A model generated the notes under the pieces. The model worked only from the letters and a program-made list of their open reading frames with translations, was not told the DNA's origin and made no database searches. Shown here piece after piece: positions 11,240 to 22,300 of a stretch of DNA of 64,000 bases (positions are counted from its first letter, which is position 1; every line of letters begins with the position of its first letter). The stretch spans positions 56,575,251 through 56,639,250 of the forward strand of contig CM056994.1 of assembly GCA_029891345.1 (NCBI GenBank). Direction: 5' to 3'. This stretch comes from Dryococelus australis. Lineage: Eukaryota > Arthropoda > Insecta > Phasmatodea > Phasmatidae. Made by a program: the position numbers and the translations under genes.

Positions 11240-11502
11240 GAATGGAGGGCGAAACTTATATGTCTACCACCGATAAAAAGTATCCGTTGCCGAATTACTC
11301 GGAAGAAAAATTAAGCCGACCAACGAAAAATTTGGATTGTGGCTACTTACAGAAAATTTAAAAAAACAGCAATCTTGTTACAAATATTGGAGATATTATC
11401 TACACAGATGGAGAACAAAAACTCGAAGAATTTAAACCAATAAGAGAAAAATTTTGCAACAGCATTATAGCTTTTAAAATAACAGATTTTTTTAGATTGT
11501 GA
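11240..11502 (+). pseudogene. Unidentified EVE ORF
   Basis: ATG at 11240 opens a frame that runs 40 codons to a TAA near 11360 and then stays open, in the same frame, to a TGA near 11500. The text is hydrophilic (for example YPLPNYSEEKLSR, later GDIIYTDGEQKLEEF) and looks like one gene with a single nonsense change. I do not recognise the family. It follows the protease remnant and precedes a longer unidentified gene on the same strand, so it probably belongs to the same viral element. Confidence 0.45.
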
Positions 11503-11600
11503 AGGAGACATGAGAAATAAGAAATTTCTTATAAAAAAAAAAAAACAAGTTTGGGGAAGTTTTAAAAGTTTTTAAGGATCTAGATTTTCTAAATTAAAAT

Positions 11601-12840
11601 TTGGCAAGACAAGGCGTTAAAGCAAAAATGCCATACTTATTATATTCCAACATTAAAACAATTAAGGGTGTTAAACAAATGATTAGCACAGATATAGAAA
11701 TTATTAGACAAAAATTAAAAAACCCAATTGCCATTCCTTATAAAATAGAGTCAGCAGATGTAAAGGTAGAAATATTATTAACAGAGTTACCAGAAATTAT
11801 AAAGGAACTTAGGAAAGAACACTACTATTTATTGGATTTGGATATAATACAAGATTTCGCTGGACAAGGAAGAGATAATTAATTTTTGGTAGATAATTTT
11901 AATTTTTGTATGCAAGGAGAATATAAAAATGAGTGCAATGTAATAGCTAATAATAAATCTGTTGTAAAATATTGCTTATCATGGATACATTCTAATTCTA
12001 GAGTTAAGATTTACAATAAATTTATTTGTCAATTAACAAGCCCAGGAGTTAACAAAGCACTTGGAAATAACATTATAGATTTTCTAAATTGTCCAGATAC
12101 AACATTAAAAAAAAAAATTTGCTTCTACGTTAGCTAAATAAAATGGAACTACAATATTGGAAACAACGATCTATAATGATATTAACACATAGTATCTAGG
12201 AGAAAAGGAATTCGACCCGCTAAAAGATTGTATAGATTTTATAAAAAATAATGGATAATATTTCCAGAAAGCTCCTTTTCATTCTGTTCCCCTATCTAAA
12301 ACGTGGAATAAACTAACAGGCACTTTACAAAATAGTTGTTGTATTGTTTACAATAATCTTCTACAATATGTCTATTGGGGAACAAAAAATACAAAAAAAA
12401 AATTAACTAGAATACAAATTAAATTGGCAGAGAATAAAAAAGAAAGAGACAGATTAATTAAGTATATTCTCTCTGCATTTAGTTTTAATTATCTGCCCAT
12501 TAATTTTTAAAAATTACAGAATATATGGAGAATGCAAATATCGTATCCATTAACCATGACTGCTACATTAAAGGTGGAGAAACATATTTTTCTAGATCCA
12601 ATACATTATTTTCTGTACTTCCTAAGGATGTTAATATCGAAAATACAGGATTAAAGAAAACTAAAAATCTTATGTCACTAGTTCTACGAAAGAGGACAAA
12701 TATTACGAATAAACTACTTCCTTGTACTATTACAGAAATAAATATTCTTAATACTCCTTGTCTGCTGTCTACTAAGAAAAGAGAACAAGATTTAGAAGAA
12801 ATTAGTATCCAAAAAAGAAAATTAAAACTCTTCTTGCATG
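11601..12840 (+). pseudogene. Unidentified conserved EVE protein, possibly replication-associated
   Basis: A series of plus-strand open blocks that read as successive parts of one protein: 11601-11882, 11886-12137, a block from about 12140 to 12508 in another frame with a few stops, and 12525-12825. Notable text: KMPYLLYSNIK, CLSWIHSNSRVKIYNKFICQ and LTSPGVNKALGNNIIDFLNC, which look like conserved structured protein rather than chance ORFs. Later there is AENKKERDRLIKYILSAFSF. The C-terminal part is cut by a TA/TG microsatellite at 12859. I cannot name the family. Its place in the element, where a replication gene would be expected and no DNA polymerase is seen nearby, is the only hint of function. 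Confidence 0.5.
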
Positions 12841-12858
12841 TCTTTTGTCAATCCGATG

Positions 12859-12894
<36 letters not shown>

Positions 12895-12912
12895 GTGTGT
12901 GTGTGTGTATGT

Positions 12913-12964
<52 letters not shown>

Positions 12965-12980
12965 TGTGTGTGTGTGTGTT
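12859..12980 (+). repeat. (TA)n(TG)n microsatellite
   Basis: About 16 TA units followed by about 45 TG units with rare interruptions. It disrupts the reading frame of the preceding viral ORF. Confidence 0.97.
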
Positions 12981-13292
12981 TCCATGTTGGACATTTCCCT
13001 AAGGAAGCTCCATAAATTTCGCTATTAATTTTAATAATGGGATTTTTGAAGGGTGCACTTTTCTAGTGTGGTGTCCTTGACGTGTATTTATATCACTCCG
13101 TATATTTAACAGCATAAACTGAATATTCAAATATCTCCCCTCAATACACCCCCTTTTAAATATAAAGGAAAGGAATATAAAAAATACGAAAAAACGTCAC
13201 AGTATATTTGTACCTACAAACATTTCTTTACAAATAAGAAATACGTAACACATAATCACGGATTAGAAATATAAAAAAAACATAACACATAA

Positions 13293-13562
13293 TCACGGAT
13301 TTAAAAACAATTCTACATGACCAAGAATATCCATGGAGGCAGTAGTACCAACTAATTCCCCATACAACCAAATCTGATCACCAAGATCCATCTTCATCTT
13401 CTTACGTAAATACATAGAGGCATTACCAAAAACGCTAATTATACCCGTATTGTCCAATTTGCCCTCGTCAACTGGAAAAGTCTTCCAGCAGATTATCCTG
13501 TTTGGATCAATCTCACTAATATCGTTTGGTGCAGGCTCCTTCTCGCCATGAGAATATTGAGA
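13293..13562 (-). CDS. Exon-like minus-strand ORF with upstream splice acceptor, unidentified
   Basis: Reading the minus strand, an open stretch of 89 codons runs from 13562 to a TGA at 13293-13295, with no stop in that frame in a region where every neighbouring ORF is broken. The text includes WKTFPVDEGKLDNTG and YLRKKMKMDLGDQIW: balanced composition, alternating hydrophobics, domain-like. Immediately upstream on this strand is a pyrimidine-rich tract ending TATAATTTCAG, a good 3' splice-site candidate at about 13570-13590. It could be the last exon of a host or captured gene, or a fragment of a virion protein inserted into the EVE together with the microsatellite. There is no start codon at the 5' edge, consistent with an internal or terminal exon. 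Family unknown. Confidence 0.4.
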   Translation of the reverse strand, partial: SQYSHGEKEPAPNDISEIDPNRIICWKTFPVDEGKLDNTGIISVFGNASMYLRKKMKMDLGDQIWLYGELVGTTASMDILGHVELFLNP

Positions 13563-13642
13563 GAAAACTGAAATTATACAAGAAGAATATAGAAGTGTGC
13601 TTGAGAAAGAGCAAAATATTAAAGAAAGAGAAGAAAATTAGT

Positions 13643-14195
13643 TAACTATTTTAGTAAATGCTGGAAATATTTAGATACAAAAAGTTTTTATAAACTCTTT
13701 GCATTTGTGATAAATGGTAAAGTAAAATACAACTATGTAGGAGCACTTTGCGAAAATAATGGAGTTAAACATGTTTATTACATTAATGGTTTATTTAAAA
13801 ATAAGTTAATAGGAATTAGTAATAATAGAGATGTAGTAATAAAAGAGGGCTTTGTTTTTATAACATACAATGGTTTAGAAATAATCTATTATCCAACAGA
13901 AGATCCTTTTATGGAAATAGAAACCAATGGCACAAAATATTTTAATGGCCATACATATCCAAATATAGAAATTTTATGGAGTTATAGGTGGCTTAGGAGA
14001 GCTACAATATAACGAAAAAATAAAAGAAGAAATATAAAATACAAACATGGGGGATATAATTGGAAAAATAAAAGTTGTAGAGTGTAGAAGGTTTTTAACT
14101 CTCGAAGAAGGAATGGACTTGGTTATATACACTATATCTACAGTAAATTATAGAGGTAGAGAGAGAGAGACATATTAAAATTCGAAAAAGGTACA
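13643..14195 (+). pseudogene. Continuation of the unidentified EVE protein plus a short downstream ORF
   Basis: From about 13643 the plus strand again reads as a coherent protein: CWKYLDTKSFYKLFAF, then NYVGALCENNGVKHVYYING and NIEILW near 13978, where the frame shifts. Further text follows in the new frame to about 14036. An ATG at 14047 opens another short frame (MGDIIGKIKVVECRRF) to about 14178. The style and A-rich codon use match the blocks at 11.6-12.8 kb, so this may be the remainder of that gene, separated by the ~800-bp segment at 12859-13640. No family could be named. Confidence 0.45.
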
Positions 14196-14924
14196 GGTAT
14201 TACAATATTGGTATTATGAGAATGCTAACATTGAACGACGACGTTCCAGTTGCTGTGAGAAGAGGACCAAGAGCTCCACTTGTGCTGGTTCCAGGCTGCG
14301 TCTCCCCCTCCCCCATCCAATGATCCATTCAACACATCCAAAAACGAATTCACACAAATAGCATGTACATTGATGGTGACGAAGAGTATTACTGAAACTT
14401 GTTTGATTCAACAAAGACGTTCTTCTTAGTGCAGGGTTTCTAATATATTTGCTAAGAACTAAGTCCGAGTTGGGTTTAGACCGAGAAAGTCAACTTACTT
14501 GAGAGTTATGTAGTTTTGTTGAGGAGCTGTATCAGTAAATCGTTTGCATGTAAAAACTCTTTACTTTTTTTTTTTTTTTTTTTTGACGTGAATAAGTCTT
14601 TAAATTTGCCACCATAGTGGGAGCCAATCCAGAAAATCCGATGATAACAAAATCGGGGGATACAATTTGGCATTGCAGCTCTGAATCTATCGTCTACATT
14701 CAAATTCCAATTACACCACTCGATTGCCAAAGGATCAATAATATATTACGTTGAGTGAGGACTGCGAAGAATCGCGGGGGGGGGGGGGGGGAGGGGGGCA
14801 CAATTTTTAATTCGTTTCGCTGCGTCTCATAACTTCCGCGTAGTATGACTTTTGACTAGGAGAAGCTACGACGCTCGTTTGAGTTTCAATCGACAGCACT
14901 CGTCAAGATCAATCGATTGCGTGT

Positions 14925-15122
14925 ATAAAAAGATTTGTGTAGCATGGTTATGGCGAAATTGTATGAGTTTAGTGTAAAAAATTAAGAAAACTTAACACAA
15001 TGTCGGGAAAAACTCGTCAAAAAGCCAAGTCGAAATACAGAAATCGTATACGGTTGGAAAGAGCATCTCAAAATCAATCCAGTGGTACCGATAAAACCGC
15101 ATATGATCAAGTGAAGCGGTGA
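14925..15122 (+). CDS. TATA-led small basic ORF
   Basis: A TATAAAAA box lies at about 14931, about 70 bp upstream of an ATG at 15000-15002, a spacing compatible with a short 5' leader. The ORF is 40 codons, ends TGA at 15120-15122 and is rich in Lys/Arg and Gln (starts MSGKTRQKAKSKYRNRIRLE). The basic N-terminus is reminiscent in style of histone tails or small DNA-binding virion proteins, but no histone fold follows. After the stop, the same frame stays basic for another ~17 codons. It may be a truncated gene or chance; expression is unproven. Confidence 0.3.
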
Positions 15123-15429
15123 CGGGAACGTACAAAAACATCAATGCGTCTCAGCGCGTCAACGAAGACGTATTAACGCAAAACAAACGACTGTGTCCCC
15201 AACACAGCCACATCCCCCCTTTTTTTTTTCATTGTTATCGGGGAGAAAGTTTGGTAACAAGCAAACACTGTATCTTAAATGGTACTTTAGGTTATATTTT
15301 CGAAGAACGACATAGTACATGTCCCATTTAAGAGCCAATGCATTTCCACCAGCCTAACAAGCAACACTTAGGTAGGCAATAACCCACTTGCAGGCATTAA
15401 TCTGTTGCACACACAAGTGTGGCATTTCT

Positions 15430-15832
15430 CACATGCTTGCACTCACATCAGGGTGTATCTGCGTCCTCAACACGGGGCCGCGCAACATCTGCGCTTGTAC
15501 ACGTCGAGCGTAACAATGCGCAGGAATGTACTAACGAACGTCACGCATGTCAACAACGTTGATATACGCACATGCTTGCACTCACATCAGAGTGTATCTG
15601 CGTCCTCAACACGGGGCCGCGCAACATCTGCGCTTGTACACGTCGAGCGTAACAATGCGCAGGAATGTACTAACGAACGTCACGCACGTCAACAACATTG
15701 ATATACCCACATGCTTGCACTCACATCAGAGCGTATCTGCGTCCTCAACATCTGCGCTTGTACATGTCGAGCGTAACAATGCGCAGGAATGTAATAACGA
15801 ACGTCACGCACGTCAACAACGTTGATATACGG
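15430..15832 (+). repeat. 139-bp minisatellite, three copies
   Basis: Units start at 15430, 15569 and 15708 with the shared start CACATGCTTGCACTCACATC and an exact period of 139 bp. Unit 3 lacks 15 bp that are present between two CAACA words in the other units, a typical slippage deletion. Because 139 is not a multiple of three, the repeat produces overlapping ORFs in shifting frames; these are not genes. Confidence 0.95.
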
Positions 15833-16134
15833 GTCCTGGTATTAAAACTGCGATTAACCACGACAATTTGCCTCACCACAAGGACGGTAGTTGCGAGATG
15901 GCGTAAATGCGAGGCTTGTTTCCATAAACAGTGGCATGTTCGCAACGAGGAAGGTTAATGTACTGTTTCAGGCTCTCAACAGAGAGACTAAAACTTACAG
16001 GGAATTATAAAGTTTTCCAGCCACTATTACTCAAGTAAATGAAAAAATATATATAACACGGGATTAGGAGTGATTTCACAGTTACAATTCTTGGTGGGCT
16101 TACAGAAAGATGGATTTGGGGACGGGGAACAATA

Positions 16135-16382
16135 AGTGAGTGAGTGAGTAAAGAGATTTGGGCAGCTCTTAACGAGTTCTTGAGAGCCGATAAGGGTGAT
16201 TGAAGTGAATATGGAGTGGCGCCGGAATGAGGGGGCGGGGGAAACGGGATATCCCCGAGAAAACCCGCCTACCAACGGCATCGATTCCCACTTACAAAAA
16301 TCCGGTGACCAGGCCGGGGGTTGAAACCGGTTCGCCTTGGTGGGAGGCGAGCGTGCTAATCGCTCAGCCTCCATGGCCCCGG
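16135..16382 (-). mobile_element. tRNA-derived SINE, copy 1
   Basis: Minus-strand copy of a ~250-bp SINE that recurs at 39.7, 51.3 and 59.7 kb. The head (16382 downward) has a box A-like GGCTGAGCGATTAGC and a box B-like GGTTTCAACC region. The body has the family-specific GGCGGGTTTTCTCGGGGATA block, and the tail ends in CAATCACCCTTATCGGCTCT and CTCACTCACTC. The head-plus-body structure is diagnostic of a tRNA-derived SINE. The ORFs across it are by-products. Confidence 0.9.
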
Positions 16383-16479
16383 AACAAGTTTAAAAATGTT
16401 AAGTTTAAAAATGGGAGGTACAGCAGAGAGCTCAAACATACCTTTAGTAGCTTGAAACGAGTGTAAACAAAAGGAACAA

Positions 16480-16820
16480 GGTACACCTTGTCCCCACCTT
16501 CAGGTTGAATGACAAGAGTCTGGAGACCCGCCATTTCTAATCACTGCCGAAGCTCAGAGCGGGGGTAGCCCGGGCCCTTGTGAGGGTCCTTTACCACCCA
16601 GGCGGTCTCATGTGAAATGCAGGAGAAAGGAGAAGCTAACCCTCTCCCCCTCCCACACCCATCAAAATATTTTAGGCCAGAGCTATTGTTCTTATAGGGA
16701 AGCCGAGTACTCCCAGCAAACCCTGGTTCCCAATGCAGTCCCCCCCCCCCCCAACTCCTCTGCCTGCACAGGTTCGTGGGAGGAGGTAACAGTGAGGCTG
16801 TTACCTATTGTTGTCCCTTG
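16480..16820. other. GC-rich stretch of unknown origin
   Basis: Unlike the surrounding AT-rich DNA, this segment is C/G-rich with a C14 run near 16741. I do not recognise it. It could be a decayed retroelement end or another SINE, but no diagnostic motif was found. Confidence 0.3.
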
Positions 16821-16949
16821 AATTACGTTAATTTGGAAAAATGCAGGTTAAGTTATAGACTGGACGAGAGTTTGTTAGACTCCCGGCCAGTCTTTCCTTG
16901 TAAAAACAGAGTCTGGAGATGATAGGAGGTGAATGGCCTTCCGAGGTAC

Positions 16950-17374
16950 AGACCGGTACGATAAAGTGAGCACTTTAGAAATGAACCTTAGCAAAAAATC
17001 ACTGCTCCTACATGCACGTATTTTAATGGACGCACTGAGTGGCATTCGCCCAATAAAGTTGGTAAAGATGTATGGAAAGTAGTCCCATATCTTAACGTTG
17101 AATGAAAAGAGTTCGGTAAACATTTGTGATAACTTAAAAATATTTTTTGGCTTTTTTTTTTTTTTTTTCATCTAAGTGTATATAAATGAGCAGATTTGTA
17201 AATTATTTTCTTTCTTAATAATTTCATAGATTAATTTCACCGATGGATGAATCAAGTGATGAGGCCATATAAATGTATACAAGGCGAAGGAATACACGAC
17301 GTGCATACAAGTAGATCTTGAGCAGGGCTTTCCAAAAGTGCTCATTTTCCCGTGAACAGCCTATAGTTCCGACT
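16950..17374 (-). mobile_element. MITE with GGCTGTTCACG-type TIRs, copy 1
   Basis: The right end, read in reverse complement, is CTATAGGCTGTTCACGGG followed by AAAATGAGCACTTTTGGAAA. The left end has GATAAAGTGAGCACTTTAGA. Internal text next to the left end (ATCACTGCTCCTACATGCAC, AAAGTTGGTAA) is shared with the copy at 62.9-63.35 kb in the opposite orientation. About 425 bp, no coding capacity. Confidence 0.75.
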
Positions 17375-17605
17375 AACCCGACGTTTGTCTGTGGGGGGGG
17401 GGGGGGGCGGGGTGTGCAATAATGGGAGTTGCGCAAAATTAAAGATTCAGTCGCGAAGAATTATTACCTGTATATGAAATAAGAATGTAGGCCTATATAT
17501 TTCGCAACATTATAAAATATTTTACGAAAATATACTTTTTAAAAGTAAAAAAAAAATCAATTAAAATTGTGTGTATTATTATAAAAAAATTTTAAACATA
17601 TTTCC

Positions 17606-17632
17606 ATTCTGGATGCTTCAGAAAGCATAATT
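17606..17632 (+). repeat. Direct repeat, left copy
   Basis: ATTCTGGATGCTTCAGAAAG plus CA (22 bp) is repeated exactly at 19077-19098, with similar bases continuing (GCATAATT versus GCAGAATT). The two copies flank 1.45 kb. Confidence 0.85.
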
Positions 17633-17814
17633 ACACACTTTGTGTGTTTACGTCCTAAACTTTATGCATACGTTGTTGCGAATGAGCATTGTATTCGCAA
17701 TACGAAGGGTGTAAAACCCAGCGTGTTGCAATCACTCAGGTACGAGGAGTATCGAGATTGCCTCGAAAATTGCACATGGGTCATATAAGGCACTGGGCTT
17801 ATCCACAGGTTTGT

Positions 17815-18060
17815 ACCTACAACCCACGGTGATGAAGTGTGGTCAAATCAGTCGTCGCAATGAGCTGGGTTCGATTCCCGGCCTGAGTAAAGCCAGATTT
17901 TCACATGTGAGAAACGTGGTGAAAGTTTCCTTTTCCCAGAGGCTTTTCTTGAAGTACTTCATTTTTCCTTACCATTGCATTCCATTACTGCTCTGAACCC
18001 ATGTCGCTTCACGCCCAACGGCACAACCAAGATGTATTGTTCACGCTCTAATTCGCCCTA
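17815..18060 (+). mobile_element. Possible second SINE family, tRNA box B-like head
   Basis: GGTTCGATTCC at 17868-17878 is a perfect-looking tRNA box B, preceded by a degraded box A-like region and followed by a ~180-bp body with no coding content. A tRNA-derived SINE is the simplest reading. No second copy was found in the window. Confidence 0.4.
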
Positions 18061-18344
18061 AATGACTAGACTAAAATGCTAAAATGATGTTTCAATTCAT
18101 TTTTTTATGTAATTGACAGTATCGTTAAAACATGTTATTCTTTAACACCAACAAGTCGTTTCAATAATTTTCTCTTAAAAACAAAAACACGAATAACACT
18201 AATCCCTGTTACAAAAATCATTACTCTATGTCTCAAAAATCTTCTGGGACTGATACGCAAGCACAACAATAAATACTTGCGTTCCAAAGTTAGCACAGTT
18301 TCCATTTTTATAAATAATCGTGCCGTTTACAAATGCAATTTAAA

Positions 18345-18409
18345 ATTAATCGATAACTGCACTTTATAACAATATTAATCGATAACTGCACTTTATAACA
18401 ATATTAATC
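18345..18409 (+). repeat. 29-bp tandem duplication
   Basis: ATTAATCGATAACTGCACTT units start at 18345 and 18374, with the start of a third at 18403. Confidence 0.9.
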
Positions 18410-19076
18410 AACCTAACTGTTAACCGTTTCACAGCTGAATTTTCCCATTCTTACCAAAATTCCTATCAAAAATCGTCGGGTGGTCAGTTCCATAACATTT
18501 TTACAATACACATTATTTGTGACAAAATAAGACCCTGTACTCGGCAAAAATTTGAAGTCAGGCCTACTTTCGAGAATGATTTAAGTCTTCAGGGTATTAA
18601 AAGGATGGCGGTATTATCGTGAATAAAAAAAGACACATGGTGTCTGTACTACTTTTCTATGAGTTCTTCACATTTTACAGTCAGGTGCAATGCTCCATAG
18701 GTAGTTGCTTTACATCAACCTTAAGTGCACGCAAACTGAGAAAAAAGGCGCTCGTATTTACCCGCCTGTAATGAGGATAGATAAAATTCCCAATTAGATG
18801 TGGTCAAATAATCGCATAAAGGCGTGTTATCCATGTAAAATCCTGTAACAGACTGCGTAGACTCTCGCGTGCTAACACACACGGAGTATGAAAACTGTGT
18901 GTTTGAAAATGAGTACCGCGCACGTAATAGACGTACAGACTATAGAGATACGATAAGGTAAATAATGATGCTGCCTGCGACTGAGAACTGAGAAATATTT
19001 ATTCTCGGCCGTGGTGCGGTGGTAAAACCTCGGATTAAAACAGTCTGTGTTTTTAACCAAATTGAAGCATAATGCT

Positions 19077-19103
19077 ATTCTGGATGCTTCAGAAAGCAGA
19101 ATT
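19077..19103 (+). repeat. Direct repeat, right copy
   Basis: Second copy of the 22-bp word found at 17606. It may be a long target duplication or the scar of a local duplication. Confidence 0.85.
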
Positions 19104-19328
19104 TACCAGAAAATCGTCTTCAAGAATGATCTTCATAATGTTTGCTGTGATTGTGTTTAAGAAAATTGTAATAATAATGTTGAAAATAATTTCTATAATT
19201 TATTTTATATGAGTCCATGGGTCACAAACATTTATGACTGAAAATGACGTAAGTAGAGTTAATTATAAATTGATATGATACATCATTAATATGATTGTCT
19301 TACACAAAATCACAGTAAATATGATGAT

Positions 19329-22300
19329 TCATCTTTTGTACCTGTGAGGGAATCCTTGCGGATTATCGAGCGCATAGTTGGATGTATCAAATTGCTCCTT
19401 TAAATCTGGGGCAATTACTTTATATACGTCATCACAAGCAATAGAGTATACCAAGGAATCGGTGTCACAATACAGGAGGTGCAAGGCCGCCCGAAGAAAT
19501 TTTGTACACATGTCCTGATAGTGAAATTCATAGAGTGTTAATTTTGAAAGGTCGAGAATGGCAACACCAGTGTACAAAGGTTTGTTGAGCGCAACAGAAC
19601 TCTTTGACATTTCGATGAGGACTAAATTTTCATCGATGATCTGCCACACCTGGAATGTCGGACGTCCTATCAGCTCTGCAGCCCCATAGATCGTGTTATA
19701 CCTCGAAACGACTCTGATGTCCCATTCCCTGCAGATATTCTGCAATGTTTTTCCATAAACTGAATTGTTTATCAACTTAAAAACGATTTTTCGAATGTGT
19801 TCGCAGCCCAGGCACGTTTCTCAATGTTAAAGTCGATGTACGGAGCCATCCATGCCTTCTGCTCAAAGCGCAAAATGCGATGAACAGAGTCAAGTCTGAC
19901 ACCGTACACCAAGTACTGCCTCATTGTTTCCCCGTGTATAACATATTTTTTCCGCGGCGCGAGTGATAAAAGAAGTTTCTCATGCGAGCCGTTCGGGGGT
20001 ACGTCACTTTCTGGGGCCAAACGCAGATCAGATAGTTTAACATGACCCTCCTCTGAAAATGTCAGAGCCACTTTCGCGAAAAAAAACAAGTGTTACCGTT
20101 ATTCACCATGTTTGCAAAATCACATGGAGAGAACACGTCAGCCTTAACCCACTCTATATTACCAATAGGAAGCTTGGACCGCATTGTATGACTATACAGC
20201 TCGTTGACGTCGAAATAGCATATATATTTCGATGCCACACTGGGGTCGTAGTCCTCACCCATGTGAATATGATTGGCTTCCGCAAGTCTTTTTGAAACTT
20301 GGGTAATGCCGCCCCTTACCCCGTATTCAACAGGTGTCAGTATCAGTCGACAGCTCTAGCCGTGCTTGTGTCATTGACAATAAAGCATCTCATGAAAGAG
20401 ACGGGGCTGTGATGTACATGGTGGGGTCAAGACCGTAATGAGCCGAACAAACGGTCCTGAAATTCTCAAAAACATCAGCCAGCAAACAAGTGTCCACACG
20501 TAAGTGATAAATGGCATACTGCAGCAAGTTTATGCAATTGAACGCATCCAATGCGGCTTGGGCATGAGAGTAATCCTCAACACCAATGCCTTCGCCTCTC
20601 ATCACATTATGAAATACGTCCTTTGGTGGGAGTGACTTGCACATCAGACTGTCTGGTGACTTAACAAAGTCATAAGGAAAAACTCCCTTCCGTTTTGCCA
20701 ACTCGAACTGGGCATTGTCTGGAAACATCGAGCAGGTGACACTCAATTTCGCAGGTAACAAATTGCCTGCCAAAGTTTCTAGAGAGGCACCCATGAATTG
20801 GAATGAATCAATAAATCTTAGCTTGAAATATTGCGCCTTCCCATTGCGATCTGTCCCATTGGGAATCTATTTTGTGATACATTTGTATTTTTCAAGGGTC
20901 ATTCCAATCACTTGAATTTTTCCAGGATTTTCAGTTACCACAGTTCCATCGTGTAATGTTACGTGACGTTCAGCCAAGGGCTTTATAAGAAAGTGAGCGT
21001 CGTAATTCTGCAGGTTATGGAAAACAGCGGCAAGTTGTCTTTTGGACAGTCTGAAATTCAAGTTACACTTATTATGTGCGTGGCCTCTGATTTCGACCGT
21101 CAGATGGTCATGGTCGACCACAATATCATATGTACCGAGCTTTTCCTTATGTGACAACATGTTTCAGCCACCAACCTAGCTTCATCAGCAGGGGTTTTTG
21201 GCTTCATCGGAACAATGATGCTGTAAATTCCTGCGACCCACTTTGTAAGTTCAACTAATTTATCAACTAATTTGTACATACAATCAGCACCCACAAACTC
21301 TAAATACTGAGACAAACTTGGATTGTATGAACAAACCAACAAGATACTACAAGCATATGGAACATGTTGGTAGATGATAGTTGTATTACTTGTTTCATCA
21401 TTAGGCAAGCAAGTGGACATGGGTTTCAGGCAACTTTCTACGTCGCAATAGGCGACAAAACCCATTCTCTGCTGTTTGCTGTAATCTTTAAATTCTAATT
21501 ACTTATCGTTCCCAGTGGGGAAAGTACTGCAAACAGTCTTTTATTGCTGGCAAAGAATAGTATGACTTGCGAGTTTCTCCTCACTAGCAAAGTACTGGAG
21601 ACGATCACAAACATGTATTTTGTGTTGTTTCTTTCTCAGCTGACTACCAACCAGTTTTGACAAATTTCTAATGCATACTAGATGAAAATGAGCTGCATTT
21701 CCACTCGCGTGAATCGCCAAAATATTCACGTGTTTGTCATGGTGTACAGGAGAAATATGCATGAGCATTACAACCCCGCCCTTTTCGCAAGTTTCGTCAA
21801 TTATAAGGCTATATTTCTCTACCACACAGTAGACATTGATAGAAATAGAATTGTTCTCCTCAAACTTACGAATGTCCTGCATTACTACAGGTGTCGACAG
21901 ACCTTCGGTATTCAAAACCTGGCAAGGTTTTGGATATGAAAGTAGTTCTGTAAACACGTTGTGTGGTTGGAAACTAAGATTCTACTACGGCGTAGTGGAA
22001 ACACACCAGAAACACCGGGCAGTCTACAGCGATACGAGCTTCTCTATCGGCAATAAACTTGGACAGTTCAGTGTGCGCAGCACCGACGATGAACAGTCGA
22101 TATTGAATCACATGGACGTCCATGTATGTCAACATTTGCAAACTCCAGCCAGAACCACGCTCACTTAACTCCTCAAGTCTGTTTGTGAGATAAGGAACGG
22201 TATCTGCATCATAGATTAAACCCATATTGGATGAATGGAGGACAGGGAGTGTTTTTCTTTGAAAAACTGTCTCTGTAGTGCCTTCTTCCGCCGTTAGGGA

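Noticed and set aside
14777-14790. G-runs (also 17393, 55936, 62512) as G-quadruplexes
   Set aside because: They are single long G homopolymers rather than four spaced G-tracts; no structural claim is justified from sequence alone.
15405-15958. Overlapping 86-98 aa ORFs with repeated HACTHIR text
   Set aside because: They read through the 139-bp minisatellite in successive frames; no start context or domain.
17868-17878. Functional tRNA gene
   Set aside because: Box B is good, but no matching acceptor stem or box A at the right distance; a SINE relic fits better.
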